Shown in pieces: positions 1 through 5,145 of a DNA stretch of 5,911 nt. The position numbers and the translations under genes were made by a program. The notes under the pieces were generated by a model. The model saw only the letters and a program-made list of their open reading frames with translations, ran no database searches and was not told the DNA's origin. Source of the DNA: Lachnospiraceae bacterium UBA7188 (GTDB taxonomy: Bacteria > Bacillota > Clostridia > Lachnospirales > Lachnospiraceae); assembly GCA_002490995.1 (NCBI GenBank), contig DKVC01000254.1, forward strand, positions 1-5,911, given 5' to 3'. The number at the start of each line of letters is the position of its first letter. The stretch's first letter is position 1.

Positions 1-347
1 TATAAAACGAAAGAAGTTAAGGTATTTACCATCTCTCTCATTTTATTAAGAAAATGCTAGGCATCTCTTTTCAGGAGTATTTGAATAATGTACGCTTCGA
101 GCATGCGCTACAATTGGTCAGACATTCGGATTTCAACATATTGGATGTCTGTCTGGAAACTGGTTTTTCCAGTAGCAGATACCTAAATCAGATGTTTGAG
201 AAAAAGCTTGGCTGCACAGTAAAGGAGTATCGAAAGCGGGATGTAAAGCCTATAGTTTTTGTTCCATCCCTGCCAGCCGATAATGTACAGAAACGTTATG
301 ATATAGCACATGCCAAGGATATGCTTTATTCCTTGTTAAACCAGTAG
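1..347 (+). pseudogene. AraC-family regulator, C-terminal DNA-binding domain, 5' end disrupted
   Basis: The readable 97 residues from the ATG at 54 match the C-terminal half of an AraC/XylS domain: the G-I-S-F-Q-E-Y-L-N..R...A end of the first helix-turn-helix, the connecting helix, then I-L-D-V-C-L-E-T-G-F-S-S..Y..Q.F.K..G as the second HTH, followed by a 30-residue tail with no family signal. The same frame upstream of 54 still encodes family-like residues (H-L-S-H-F-I-K-K) but meets TAA at 18-20. The expected preceding residues (K-T-K-E-V) are in frame 1, so the reading frame is broken at about 20-38 and a few residues seem to be missing. The ATG at 54 lies inside the domain, has no ribosome site and is unlikely to be a real start. 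An AraC protein is normally about 250-300 residues. It is therefore a pseudogene, or a gene with a sequencing or assembly error at the window edge. Family assignment is confident; the broken state is fairly confident. Confidence 0.7.
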
Positions 348-426
348 TAACTATTTCACTTGCTTTTACACTTGTAACTTTTATTTAATCTGCAATATCA
401 ACCCATTTCTGTTAAACCATTTAAAA

Positions 427-442
427 TGGCACAACATTGGCA
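427..442 (+). promoter_or_regulatory. candidate sigma-54 (-24/-12) promoter
   Basis: The 16 bases fit the sigma-54 pattern TGGCACR-N4-TTGCW at every defined position except one (TGGCA in place of TTGCA at the -12 element). The obligatory GG and GC dinucleotides (428-429 and 440-441) are exactly 10 bases apart. The predicted start would be near 453, upstream of the TadE-like gene. The pattern also forms a direct repeat (TGGCACA at 427 and 438), so a regulator site or chance is possible. No sigma-54 activator gene is visible in the window. Confidence 0.3.
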
Positions 443-453
443 CAGTTTTGCTC

Positions 454-482
454 TTTCACCGCAAATCCATATCTGTTATACT
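454..482 (+). promoter_or_regulatory. candidate extended -10 sigma-A promoter
   Basis: TATACT at 477-482 is preceded by TG one base away (474-475), giving an extended -10. A weak -35 (TTTCAC, 454-459) lies 17 bases upstream. A transcript would begin near 489 and run through the 506-540 hairpin into the gene at 566. The call is based on motif only. Confidence 0.35.
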
Positions 483-505
483 ATGTACAGTCAAAATTAT
501 GCATC

Positions 506-540
506 ACAGCCGTTTCCCCATGACAGGGAACGGCTGTTTT
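506..540 (+). terminator. hairpin with T-run, terminator or attenuator
   Basis: ACAGCCGTT-T-CCC (506-518) pairs with GGGAACGGCTGT (526-537), giving 12 pairs with one bulged T and a loop of about 7 bases. It is followed by TTTT and then CATTT. This is a strong rho-independent terminator shape for plus-strand RNA. It sits only 25 bases before the 566 start codon and downstream of the candidate promoters. It may therefore end transcription from the left, or act as an attenuator in the leader of the TadE-like genes. Confidence 0.65.
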
Positions 541-565
541 CATTTAGAAAGGCGGTGATTTTACT

Positions 566-1126
566 ATGCACAAAGACATCGGCGGGGTACACCACTTCAC
601 TGGCAACACCCCACCCACATTATGCAGCAACCGAACAGATAATGCTGAACAGCTCCAAAAGAAAGCCTTTTCATCATCCAGATTTTTAAACATGAAAAGA
701 CTCTTAAAGGACGAACGCGGCGAAGCCAACTACTTCAGCACGGTGGTATTCATCTTCATCACCGTACTGCTGTTGGCCTTCATCATCGACTTGTTCAGCA
801 TCATCTCCACGAAGCAGCAGCTCGACCACTGCGCCGACCAGATGGTGAAGCAAATCCAGCTCTCTGGCGGCACCAATGTGGAGACCGATGCCCTGTTCCA
901 GTACCTATGCTCCCAGATTAATGGGGCAAATAACATTACCTACACCATCGATGCCTCCTACAAGTCCCCCACCCCGGGCGGCATGAGCCGGGCCATCCAG
1001 CTGGGCAGCCCCTTCTACATCACCATCACCGGGGATGCAAGGCTGGGCGGCTTCTGGAACTTCAACCTGGTCAACATCCGGATTGTCTCCAGGGGGACAG
1101 GCGTCAGCGAGCATTACTGGAAGTGA
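566..1126 (+). CDS. TadE/DUF4320-like pseudopilin, single-pass membrane protein
   Basis: This is a 186-residue protein. A charged leader ends in K-D-E-R-G52, followed by E-A-N-Y-F-S and a strong hydrophobic helix (about 57-80), then an amphipathic region and a polar external part with I-T-I-T-G-D near the end. The layout (short basic stretch, Gly, acidic residue, membrane helix) resembles class III prepilin or TadE-type minor pilins, which are inserted in the membrane and used by Tad-like pili or secretion systems. I recall similar proteins as DUF4320 in clostridial integrative elements. The start at 566 has an AAAGGCGGTG ribosome site about 8 bases upstream. An alternative ATG at 692 would begin right at the basic leader but has no ribosome site. 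The next gene, of the same type, also has a leader of nearly 50 residues, which favours 566. Its stop is 7 bases before that gene, so the two form one operon. Family name is moderate confidence; membrane topology is high. Confidence 0.65.
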   Translation: MHKDIGGVHHFTGNTPPTLCSNRTDNAEQLQKKAFSSSRFLNMKRLLKDERGEANYFSTVVFIFITVLLLAFIIDLFSIISTKQQLDHCADQMVKQIQLSGGTNVETDALFQYLCSQINGANNITYTIDASYKSPTPGGMSRAIQLGSPFYITITGDARLGGFWNFNLVNIRIVSRGTGVSEHYWK

Positions 1127-1133
1127 GGTGCCT

Positions 1134-1580
1134 ATGATGATGCCATTTTTTTCAAAAACAGCAGAACAAAACTCCGCCGAACCCGCCACATGTACCCCTA
1201 AGCGCAGACTGGCGGAACACAATCGGCAAAATGTAAACTACAGCAAGACTGCAGGAATCCTACGTAACCAGAAAGGCGACATCTCCATCTACACCTGCTT
1301 CTTTATCGTAGGCGCAGTGATGCTTGTGTCTTTCCTGCTGCTGTACGCCTCCATCCGCATCACCTGCATCAACATATCTGGGAGCTGCCTTTTGCGGTCA
1401 TCGCATTGCTGCACTTGTCCATGTCATAGGCCTCCACCACCAGTTCCGTGCCGTTCTGCGCCAGCAGGGCGAACAGCGGCTCCAGGGGCTTCACGTTGTT
1501 TGCCCCCCGCCACCGCCACGAATGTCCTGCCCGTCAGGCAGTGGGCGATGTCCGCCTTCAGCAGCCCCTCGGTGACGTAG
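1134..1580 (+). pseudogene. second TadE/DUF4320-like pseudopilin, truncated at about 1376
   Basis: The start is the first of three consecutive ATG codons, 7 bases after the previous stop, with GAGGTG as ribosome site. A 48-residue leader ends in L-R-N-Q-K-G48, followed by D-I-S-I-Y and a membrane helix (about 53-75), then A-S-I-R-I-T-C-I-N-I. This parallels the preceding gene (Gly then acidic residue before the helix) and suggests a paired set of minor pseudopilins. Family-like sequence stops at the Ile near 1374-1376. From there the frame reads Cys/Pro/Arg-rich antisense of the opposing TOPRIM gene until a stop at 1578-1580. The external domain is lost, so only about the first 80 residues are native. 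The end given is where the open frame stops, not the end of the original gene. Confidence 0.6.
1369..1508 (-). pseudogene. out-of-frame 3' continuation of the TOPRIM primase gene
   Basis: Dropping one base from the C6 run at 1503-1508 restores the primase frame. It then reads A-G-A-N-N-V-K-P-L-E-P-L-F-A-L-L, followed by N-G-T-E-L-V-V-E-A-Y-D-M-D-K-C-S-N-A-M and K-G-S-S-Q-I before a stop at 1369-1371. The A-Y-D-M-D segment is the TOPRIM D-x-D metal-binding motif, so this is genuine TOPRIM sequence. Family members continue well beyond S-S-Q-I, but here native sequence ends at the junction near 1376 with the truncated pseudopilin gene. The fragment cannot be translated in frame with the rest unless a frameshift occurs. 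Confidence 0.75.
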
Positions 1581-2641
1581 ACTGTCCTGGAAAACGGATC
1601 CCCCGCAAAATGCACCGGGCTCCCGGAAGTGACGCCCCTGTCCCTGGATGCCGAGGACAGCCAGATATATTTCGTCCCGGCTTTCCCCGGAGGGTCATCC
1701 TTATCCCGGAATGGGGCATCCAGCAGGATCTGCATCCCCTTGATGAGCCCGTCAATGCCGATGGCCGGAATCAGGATGCCGGAGGCACGGCTGCTGAACC
1801 GCACAGTCCAGTAGCCCTTTTCGTGCAGGTAGAACCCCGGCACTCCCTCCAGTGTACAGCCCTGCTTCAGCAGCCTCTCCGCCAGGGAGCGGCACAGGAA
1901 GCCGGGCGGCGTGCTCCTGAAGCCAAATGTATCGATCTGGCTGTCCGTCAGCCCGCGTTTTTCGGACTTCAGGTGCGCCCGGTGGGCAGGCGTCAGGTTC
2001 AGCATCCCCAATAACAGCGAATAGGCCTGGTGCACCTGCTGGTCACTGGCCCGCTCCGCCTGAGGCATCTCCACATCGTTTTGCAGCGCAGTGTAGGGAA
2101 ACTGAATTTCTGGTTCTTTCCTGGCATCTGCATATGGCGGCATGGGTTCCATCTTCTCCCATCCACCTGCGTCTGCCGGGCCGGATTTCTGCTCATTCCT
2201 ACGCCTGCCCGCATCTGCCGGACAGGGATCCTCCCCTTTCCTGCGCCCTCCCACGTTTTCCGGGGAGGTTCCTGCCCTTTCGGGCAGTGTGTCAGCCAGG
2301 GTTCCGCCGCTGCCCCCATAAGGCGCCTCTTTCCTTTCCGGTTCCTCATACCCCCATGTCGTATCCCCCGCCAGGAGGGCGTCGCAGATCTCCCGGTAGG
2401 CGTCCGAGTTGGTGGTATTGTTGAGCCTTGCGTAGAGGGACAGCATGCCGCCGCCCTCGCCGCAGTAGTTGCACCGCCAGACATCCTTCGTGAAGTTGAC
2501 GTTCATCTTGCCCCTGCGGTCTCCGCAGAACGGGCAGTCCGTATACATGCTGTCCGGCTGGCGGCGGCGCACCCTCAGGTGGAGCAGCTCCGCCACGTCC
2601 CTGATCCCAAATGGGAATCCCTGCGGATACGGGTCACCCAT
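1424..2641 (-). CDS. CHC2 zinc-finger/TOPRIM (DUF3854-like) primase-like protein, frameshifted
   Basis: As read it has 405 residues. The N-terminal domain has C36-P-F-C39 and C57-N-Y-C60, a DnaG-type CHC2 zinc finger for binding template DNA. A low-complexity linker (about 100-185) carries repeated P-A-D-A-G units. The C-terminal half is a TOPRIM-type domain, with Y-V-T-E-G-L-L-K-A-D carrying its conserved Glu, then A-H-C-L-T-G-R-T-F-V-A-V-A-G. After about residue 377 the frame shifts in a run of six C (1503-1508) and ends in 27 unrelated Gly/Arg-rich residues. The D-x-D half of TOPRIM is therefore out of frame. Such proteins are thought to make primers for element or plasmid replication. AAAGGAGG lies about 9 bases before the ATG, and the gene follows the zinc-ribbon gene by 44 bases in the same operon. 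The protein as read is probably inactive. Domain call is confident; DUF3854 naming is moderate. Confidence 0.8.
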   Translation of the reverse strand: MGDPYPQGFPFGIRDVAELLHLRVRRRQPDSMYTDCPFCGDRRGKMNVNFTKDVWRCNYCGEGGGMLSLYARLNNTTNSDAYREICDALLAGDTTWGYEEPERKEAPYGGSGGTLADTLPERAGTSPENVGGRRKGEDPCPADAGRRRNEQKSGPADAGGWEKMEPMPPYADARKEPEIQFPYTALQNDVEMPQAERASDQQVHQAYSLLLGMLNLTPAHRAHLKSEKRGLTDSQIDTFGFRSTPPGFLCRSLAERLLKQGCTLEGVPGFYLHEKGYWTVRFSSRASGILIPAIGIDGLIKGMQILLDAPFRDKDDPPGKAGTKYIWLSSASRDRGVTSGSPVHFAGDPFSRTVYVTEGLLKADIAHCLTGRTFVAVAGGKQREAPGAAVRPAGAERHGTGGGGL

Positions 2642-2685
2642 GGGCCCGCCCTCCTTTCTTTATGTTTCATCCTCTGTCCATCCGT

Positions 2686-3099
2686 TCAGTCCCTGCAGCC
2701 TCCTGTTCCCATATCCGGCTGCCTTCCATCTGCCCGTCTTCCATGGCGCTTCCCTCTTCTCCTTGTTTCCGCAGCCCATTTCCGGCACTGTATCCGCCAT
2801 CTGTCCCTCAGGCACGTCTCCATGCACTCAAAGGAATACATGTTTTCATCGCACCGCGGGCAGTAATACGGGTATTCCTCCCGGAGCCCCGCCTCCCTTT
2901 CCGGCCGCACTTTTGAACCGCATCTTCCGCACGCCATCTTTTTGCCGGTCCCCCTTTTCAGGATGGCCCTTCCTAATGCCCTTCCGGAAATGCGGAGATG
3001 CTCTTCCGTGATATAGAACCCTGCATATCTCCCGTCTCCGTCCGTGGCTTCATAATATCTTTCCCCATGCTCCTCCCGGACATGGCCGCGCAGCTCCAC
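2686..3099 (-). CDS. small zinc-ribbon protein, 5' end fused to truncated yqaJ
   Basis: This is a 137-residue open frame. The first half reads like a compact domain (V-R-E-E-H-G-E-R-Y-Y-E-A, Y-A-G-F-Y-I-T-E-E-H-L-R-I-S). It is followed by a four-cysteine ribbon, C-G-R-C-G and Y-Y-C-P-R-C-D-E-N-M-Y-S-F-E-C, and a basic tail. C-x2-C pairs of this kind bind zinc; the role is unknown, possibly nucleic-acid or protein binding within the replication module. The GTG at 3099 has no ribosome site, and the native beginning appears to be missing at the fusion with the exonuclease gene near 3100. The gene lies directly upstream of the primase-like gene. The reading frame looks genuine; the start is uncertain. 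Confidence 0.55.
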   Translation of the reverse strand: MELRGHVREEHGERYYEATDGDGRYAGFYITEEHLRISGRALGRAILKRGTGKKMACGRCGSKVRPEREAGLREEYPYYCPRCDENMYSFECMETCLRDRWRIQCRKWAAETRRRGKRHGRRADGRQPDMGTGGCRD

Positions 3100-3464
3100 A
3101 TGGTGATAAAACTGTCCACGTCAGCCAGCATGAAGCGGTGGACGGGATGCTGGAGCATCTTCTTGACCTGGTAGACCTCAAAGCCTGTCTTGCGCCGGAA
3201 TATCTCCGCCACCAGGCCTTCTAGCAGGTTCCCCATCTCCATGGCCACCCAGTTGCCCTCGTACCCCTCTACTTCCGCTATGCCAAGCTTGTCATAGTAG
3301 ACGTCCCTTGCCGTGCGGAAGGGGGAGATGCCCATGATGGCTGCCACATCGCTGCCGCCAATCCCTAAGCGCCGGTATTCCAGCCACTGCTCCCGGGACA
3401 GGCTCTCCGTCTCTGTCAGCACAAGGGGGCTGTGCCTTTCCCTTTCCTGCATAGCCTCTGCCAT
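2973..3464 (-). pseudogene. YqaJ-family (lambda exonuclease-like) recombinase, C-terminally truncated
   Basis: Residues about 20-120 carry YqaJ features: W-L-E-Y-R-R-L-G-I-G-G-S-D-V-A-A-I-M-G, S-P-F-R-T, then M-G-N-L-L-E-G-L-V-A-E-I-F (catalytic Glu helix) and M-L-A-D-V-D-S-F-I-T (catalytic Asp). In this PD-(D/E)XK family the next element is a strand with E-I-K-T or similar. Here that is replaced after I-T-M by antisense-like residues in the frame opposite the zinc-ribbon gene, so the E-x-K, the later Gln/Tyr motif and about half of the usual protein are absent. It should have no nuclease activity. YqaJ enzymes resect double-strand DNA ends for phage- or element-encoded annealing recombination. 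The start has a perfect AGGAGG 9 bases upstream and follows a small ORF whose stop is 3 bases away. N-terminal call is strong. Confidence 0.8.
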
Positions 3465-3467
3465 AGG

Positions 3468-3698
3468 TCAGGACCTCCTTCCGGCCCTGCGGGGGAGGGA
3501 GGCGGCGCCGACTGCCGCATAATGGCTGCGGTTATAGTGCCGCATATCGGAACCTGTGCCAGCCTTCCTGCAGGCGGATTCCCTGGCCGGGAACCTCCCT
3601 GCTGCCCTTTCCGCAGCTGTCAGGCTTCCTGTCTGCCGGTGTCTTCCGATACTCCGGCTGGTGCTTCTGCCGTTCATGCTTCTGTTGTTTCTGCTCAT
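3468..3698 (-). CDS. small basic Arg/Ser-rich protein, unknown
   Basis: This is a 76-residue reading frame from an ATG with AAGGAAGG about 9 bases upstream. Its stop TGA lies 3 bases before the yqaJ ATG, and its 3' end contains the yqaJ ribosome site, which suggests coupling. The protein is rich in Arg, Ser and Asn, has no hydrophobic stretch and no motif I recognise. A competing frame over 3532-3735 gives a Lys/Glu/Gln-rich peptide with more natural codon endings but no good start, so the true frame is uncertain. Confidence 0.35.
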   Translation of the reverse strand: MSRNNRSMNGRSTSRSIGRHRQTGSLTAAERAAGRFPARESACRKAGTGSDMRHYNRSHYAAVGAASLPRRAGRRS

Positions 3699-3734
3699 TC
3701 TTTCTGCCTTCCTTTCTTTTCCGTTTTCTATTCC

Positions 3735-3896
3735 TCAAAGCCGCTGTGGGCGTTTGGGCGGGTCTGTTGTGTCCCCTGCTGCATCCGGCACCCGGTACCG
3801 CTGCGGTTCCTGCCGCTGGGTATGGCTGCACGGCCGCCTGGACTGCTGCACACAAAAAAGGCAGGCATAGACCCGGGCTAAAAGCCTGTTGTCCAT
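3735..3896 (-). CDS. small hypothetical ORF, uncertain
   Basis: This is a 53-residue frame starting M-D-N-R-L-L-A-R-V-Y-A-C-L-F-C-V and ending Q-R-L before TGA. The first part is mildly hydrophobic with two Cys, and the rest is polar. A GGGAGG is present but only 2 bases before the ATG, closer than usual. It lies in the same frame as the 3468-3698 ORF, separated by a stop and 36 bases, so the two could be one broken gene. I do not recognise it. Confidence 0.25.
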   Translation of the reverse strand: MDNRLLARVYACLFCVQQSRRPCSHTQRQEPQRYRVPDAAGDTTDPPKRPQRL

Positions 3897-4130
3897 GGCC
3901 TCCCATGAACCTGGTCCATTCCTGCCGTATGGAGCATTTCTGGTAAAATCTCTGGTTTACGCACGGATTCCGTGCCGAATAAGAAAGCCAGCAGCCCACC
4001 GCCCAAAGGGCAGAGTGGTACTACTGGCACATGGATACAAACTTGACAGCGTGTGCAATGCGGATATCTATCCGCTCTCCGGACAAGGCTATCCGGAATC
4101 CCATGGGGATACGCACAAAAATCAATTACA
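3897..4130 (-). other. gene-free structured leader of the leftward operon
   Basis: No convincing gene lies here on either strand. The plus-strand frame at 3889-4137 has no ribosome site or motif. On the minus RNA the region follows the promoter at 4136-4164 and contains several palindromes: TCCGGA repeated around an 8-base loop (4079-4098), GCGGATA-TC-TATCCGC (4060-4075), and GCACGGA-T-TCCGTGC (3961-3975). It may be a structured 5' leader or contain protein-binding sites. Confidence 0.4.
3961..3975. repeat. 15-base perfect palindrome
   Basis: GCACGGA and TCCGTGC flank a single T. The centre is too tight for an RNA loop, so a dimeric protein-binding site is more likely than a hairpin. It lies 65 bases upstream of the 3896 start codon. 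Confidence 0.5.
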
Positions 4131-4135
4131 AGGAT

Positions 4136-4164
4136 AGTTTAGCACAATATATTGAGCCTGTCAA
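4136..4164 (-). promoter_or_regulatory. sigma-A promoter of the yqaJ-primase operon
   Basis: On the minus strand a perfect TTGACA (4164-4159) is separated by 17 bases from TAAACT (4141-4136), with a predicted start near 4129. It sits just downstream of the Rpn terminator and points at the small-ORF/yqaJ/zinc-ribbon/primase genes, so these would be transcribed independently of Rpn. The spacer contains one copy of a 12-base direct repeat. Confidence 0.6.
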
Positions 4165-4182
4165 CATTTAAGCACAATATAT
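4141..4182. repeat. 12-base direct repeats overlapping the operon promoter
   Basis: AGCACAATATAT occurs at 4141-4152 and again at 4171-4182, a period of 30 bases. One copy fills much of the spacer and touches the -10 of the minus promoter; the other lies just upstream of the -35. In addition GTCAACA (4160-4166) and TGTTGAC (4187-4193) form an inverted pair. The arrangement looks like operator sites for a repressor or activator. Confidence 0.6.
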
Positions 4183-4193
4183 AGTGTGTTGAC

Positions 4194-4230
4194 CAAAAAA
4201 ATTCACCTGCCTGGCCAACACCGGGCAGGG
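4194..4230 (-). terminator. rho-independent terminator after the Rpn gene
   Basis: Read on the minus strand, CCTGCCCGG (4229-4221), a 6-base loop and CCAGGCAGG (4214-4206) form a stem with one mismatch. After a short spacer comes a run of seven T (4201-4195). It lies 25 bases past the Rpn stop codon. Confidence 0.75.
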
Positions 4231-4254
4231 CGTTTCTGCATATCACGGAACCTG

Positions 4255-5145
4255 TCATTCCCTTCCAAAAATTTCTGTGAGCAGCTTATTTCTATACGCC
4301 TTATCCTCCGTCGCTTTTTTGGCATCCTCGGCCCGGTTATTGCTCAACAAGTAGTTCATTAAAGAAAGTATCGTATCTTCTCCCTGGATGATCCCTTTCT
4401 GGATTCCCCTGTTCTCCACCTGGTCCAATACCTCACACATAGTCATCGGCCTCCTTTCCATATCAGGGCTGTATACCTCTTCAAAACGGTTGTCCTGTGT
4501 CATGACTGCCATGAGCTGGAGCAGTTCATGTACATGTTTGATCGTGACTTCCGATGCCACATAGCTCCGGTTCTTTCGCATCTGGACAAAATAATCCGCT
4601 ACAATCTTAAAGTCGCTGGTGAACATCTGTACCTGTTCGTCACTAAGGTATGCAATCTCATACAGGTTCATGCGGTAGTCGTTCACATACGGTCCTATCT
4701 CATCCGGAATGTCAAGGCATTCAAAAAGTGTCCTTGGGGTCTTCCAGTGCCTGTCATATCCAAAATATAAAACCAGTGTCACTACCGGATACCTCGGTGC
4801 CGTCCTGCCGGTTTCTTCCTTCATTTCCTTATCCGTCAGGAGCTGTGCCCGGTATGCTGCCCCATCATAAGAGAACAGCCTGAGGGGCATGTCACCGTCA
4901 ATGCCTGTCTGGTTCTCCAAACCGTATAACGCAATGCGTACAAGCCCTTTCCTCCAATACTTGGCCACATCCCTCTCCTGGGCGTGCAGCCTGCCGTCCG
5001 CTTTGTAGCTGGAGACCGGGCTTTCCTCCTCCAGCTCATCCTCTTTCACGAAATGCCTGCCCTGGAACAGCAGCACATTCACGATATCAGAGAACACGTC
5101 GTTATATGCTTCCAAAGTCTTTTCAGCAATGTCTTTTTCCGCCAT
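4255..5145 (-). CDS. Rpn-family recombination-promoting nuclease/putative transposase (PD-(D/E)XK)
   Basis: This 296-residue protein has the length and sequence style of the Firmicute Rpn/PDDEXK transposase-like family. The N-terminal helix is F-S-D-I-V-N-V-L-L-F-Q-G, followed by V-K-E-D-E-L. The nuclease core is Y-K-A-D-G-R-L-H-A-Q-E-R-D59-V-A-K, then R-I-A-L-Y-G-L-E77-N-Q79-T and M-P-L-R-L-F-S-Y-D-G. I read Asp59, Glu77 and Gln79 as the likely metal-site residues. A helical middle and a C-terminal G-I-Q-K-G-I-I-Q-G tail follow. Relatives (E. coli RpnA type) nick or cleave DNA and raise recA-independent recombination. The gene has its own promoter (5184-5212) and terminator (4194-4230), and its GC content is lower than that of its neighbours. 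Its start overlaps a small upstream ORF by 67 bases. It appears complete and intact, unlike the genes around it. Confidence 0.85.
   Translation of the reverse strand: MAEKDIAEKTLEAYNDVFSDIVNVLLFQGRHFVKEDELEEESPVSSYKADGRLHAQERDVAKYWRKGLVRIALYGLENQTGIDGDMPLRLFSYDGAAYRAQLLTDKEMKEETGRTAPRYPVVTLVLYFGYDRHWKTPRTLFECLDIPDEIGPYVNDYRMNLYEIAYLSDEQVQMFTSDFKIVADYFVQMRKNRSYVASEVTIKHVHELLQLMAVMTQDNRFEEVYSPDMERRPMTMCEVLDQVENRGIQKGIIQGEDTILSLMNYLLSNNRAEDAKKATEDKAYRNKLLTEIFGRE

Larger units (their letters stand above)
348..565. other. AT-rich intergenic region upstream of the TadE-like pair
   Basis: This stretch of about 220 bases has no convincing gene. The open frame starting at 426 is compositionally poor and runs into the 566 gene in another frame. 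The region holds a candidate sigma-54-like site (427-442), a candidate extended -10 promoter (454-482), a hairpin followed by T residues (506-540) and a ribosome site (548-558) for the ATG at 566. It also marks the change from AT-rich DNA on the left to GC-rich DNA on the right. Confidence 0.7.

Noticed and set aside
366..386. TTACA-CT-TGTAA followed by T-rich DNA as a terminator for the AraC fragment
   Set aside because: The stem is only five AT-rich pairs with a two-base loop, too weak to call.
417..429. CCATTT-A-AAATGG palindrome
   Set aside because: Short AT-rich palindrome expected by chance in this composition; no second copy found.
438..452. Second sigma-54-like match TGGCAC...TTGC
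   Set aside because: The GG and GC are 9 rather than 10 bases apart, and sigma-54 promoters do not tolerate that spacing well. The copy at 427-442 has correct spacing.
2030..2866. Long plus-strand open frame (278 residues)
   Set aside because: It is antisense to the CHC2/TOPRIM primase gene, is rich in Cys, Pro, His and Arg with no domain, and is explained by GC-rich shadow coding.
3532..3999. Minus-strand open frame of 155 residues
   Set aside because: No ribosome site or recognisable motif, and it overlaps two small ORFs in another frame. Only its Lys/Glu-rich end looks protein-like, so it is mentioned as an alternative but not called.
4043..4071. Plus-strand TTGACA with TATCTA as a promoter
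   Set aside because: The -10 is poor, the spacing is 16, and no gene follows on the plus strand.
3889..4137. Plus-strand open frame of 82 residues
   Set aside because: No ribosome site, no domain, runs through several palindromes and the promoter of the opposite strand.
4141..4182. CRISPR-like direct repeats
   Set aside because: Only two 12-base copies, which coincide with a promoter, so operator sites are a better explanation.
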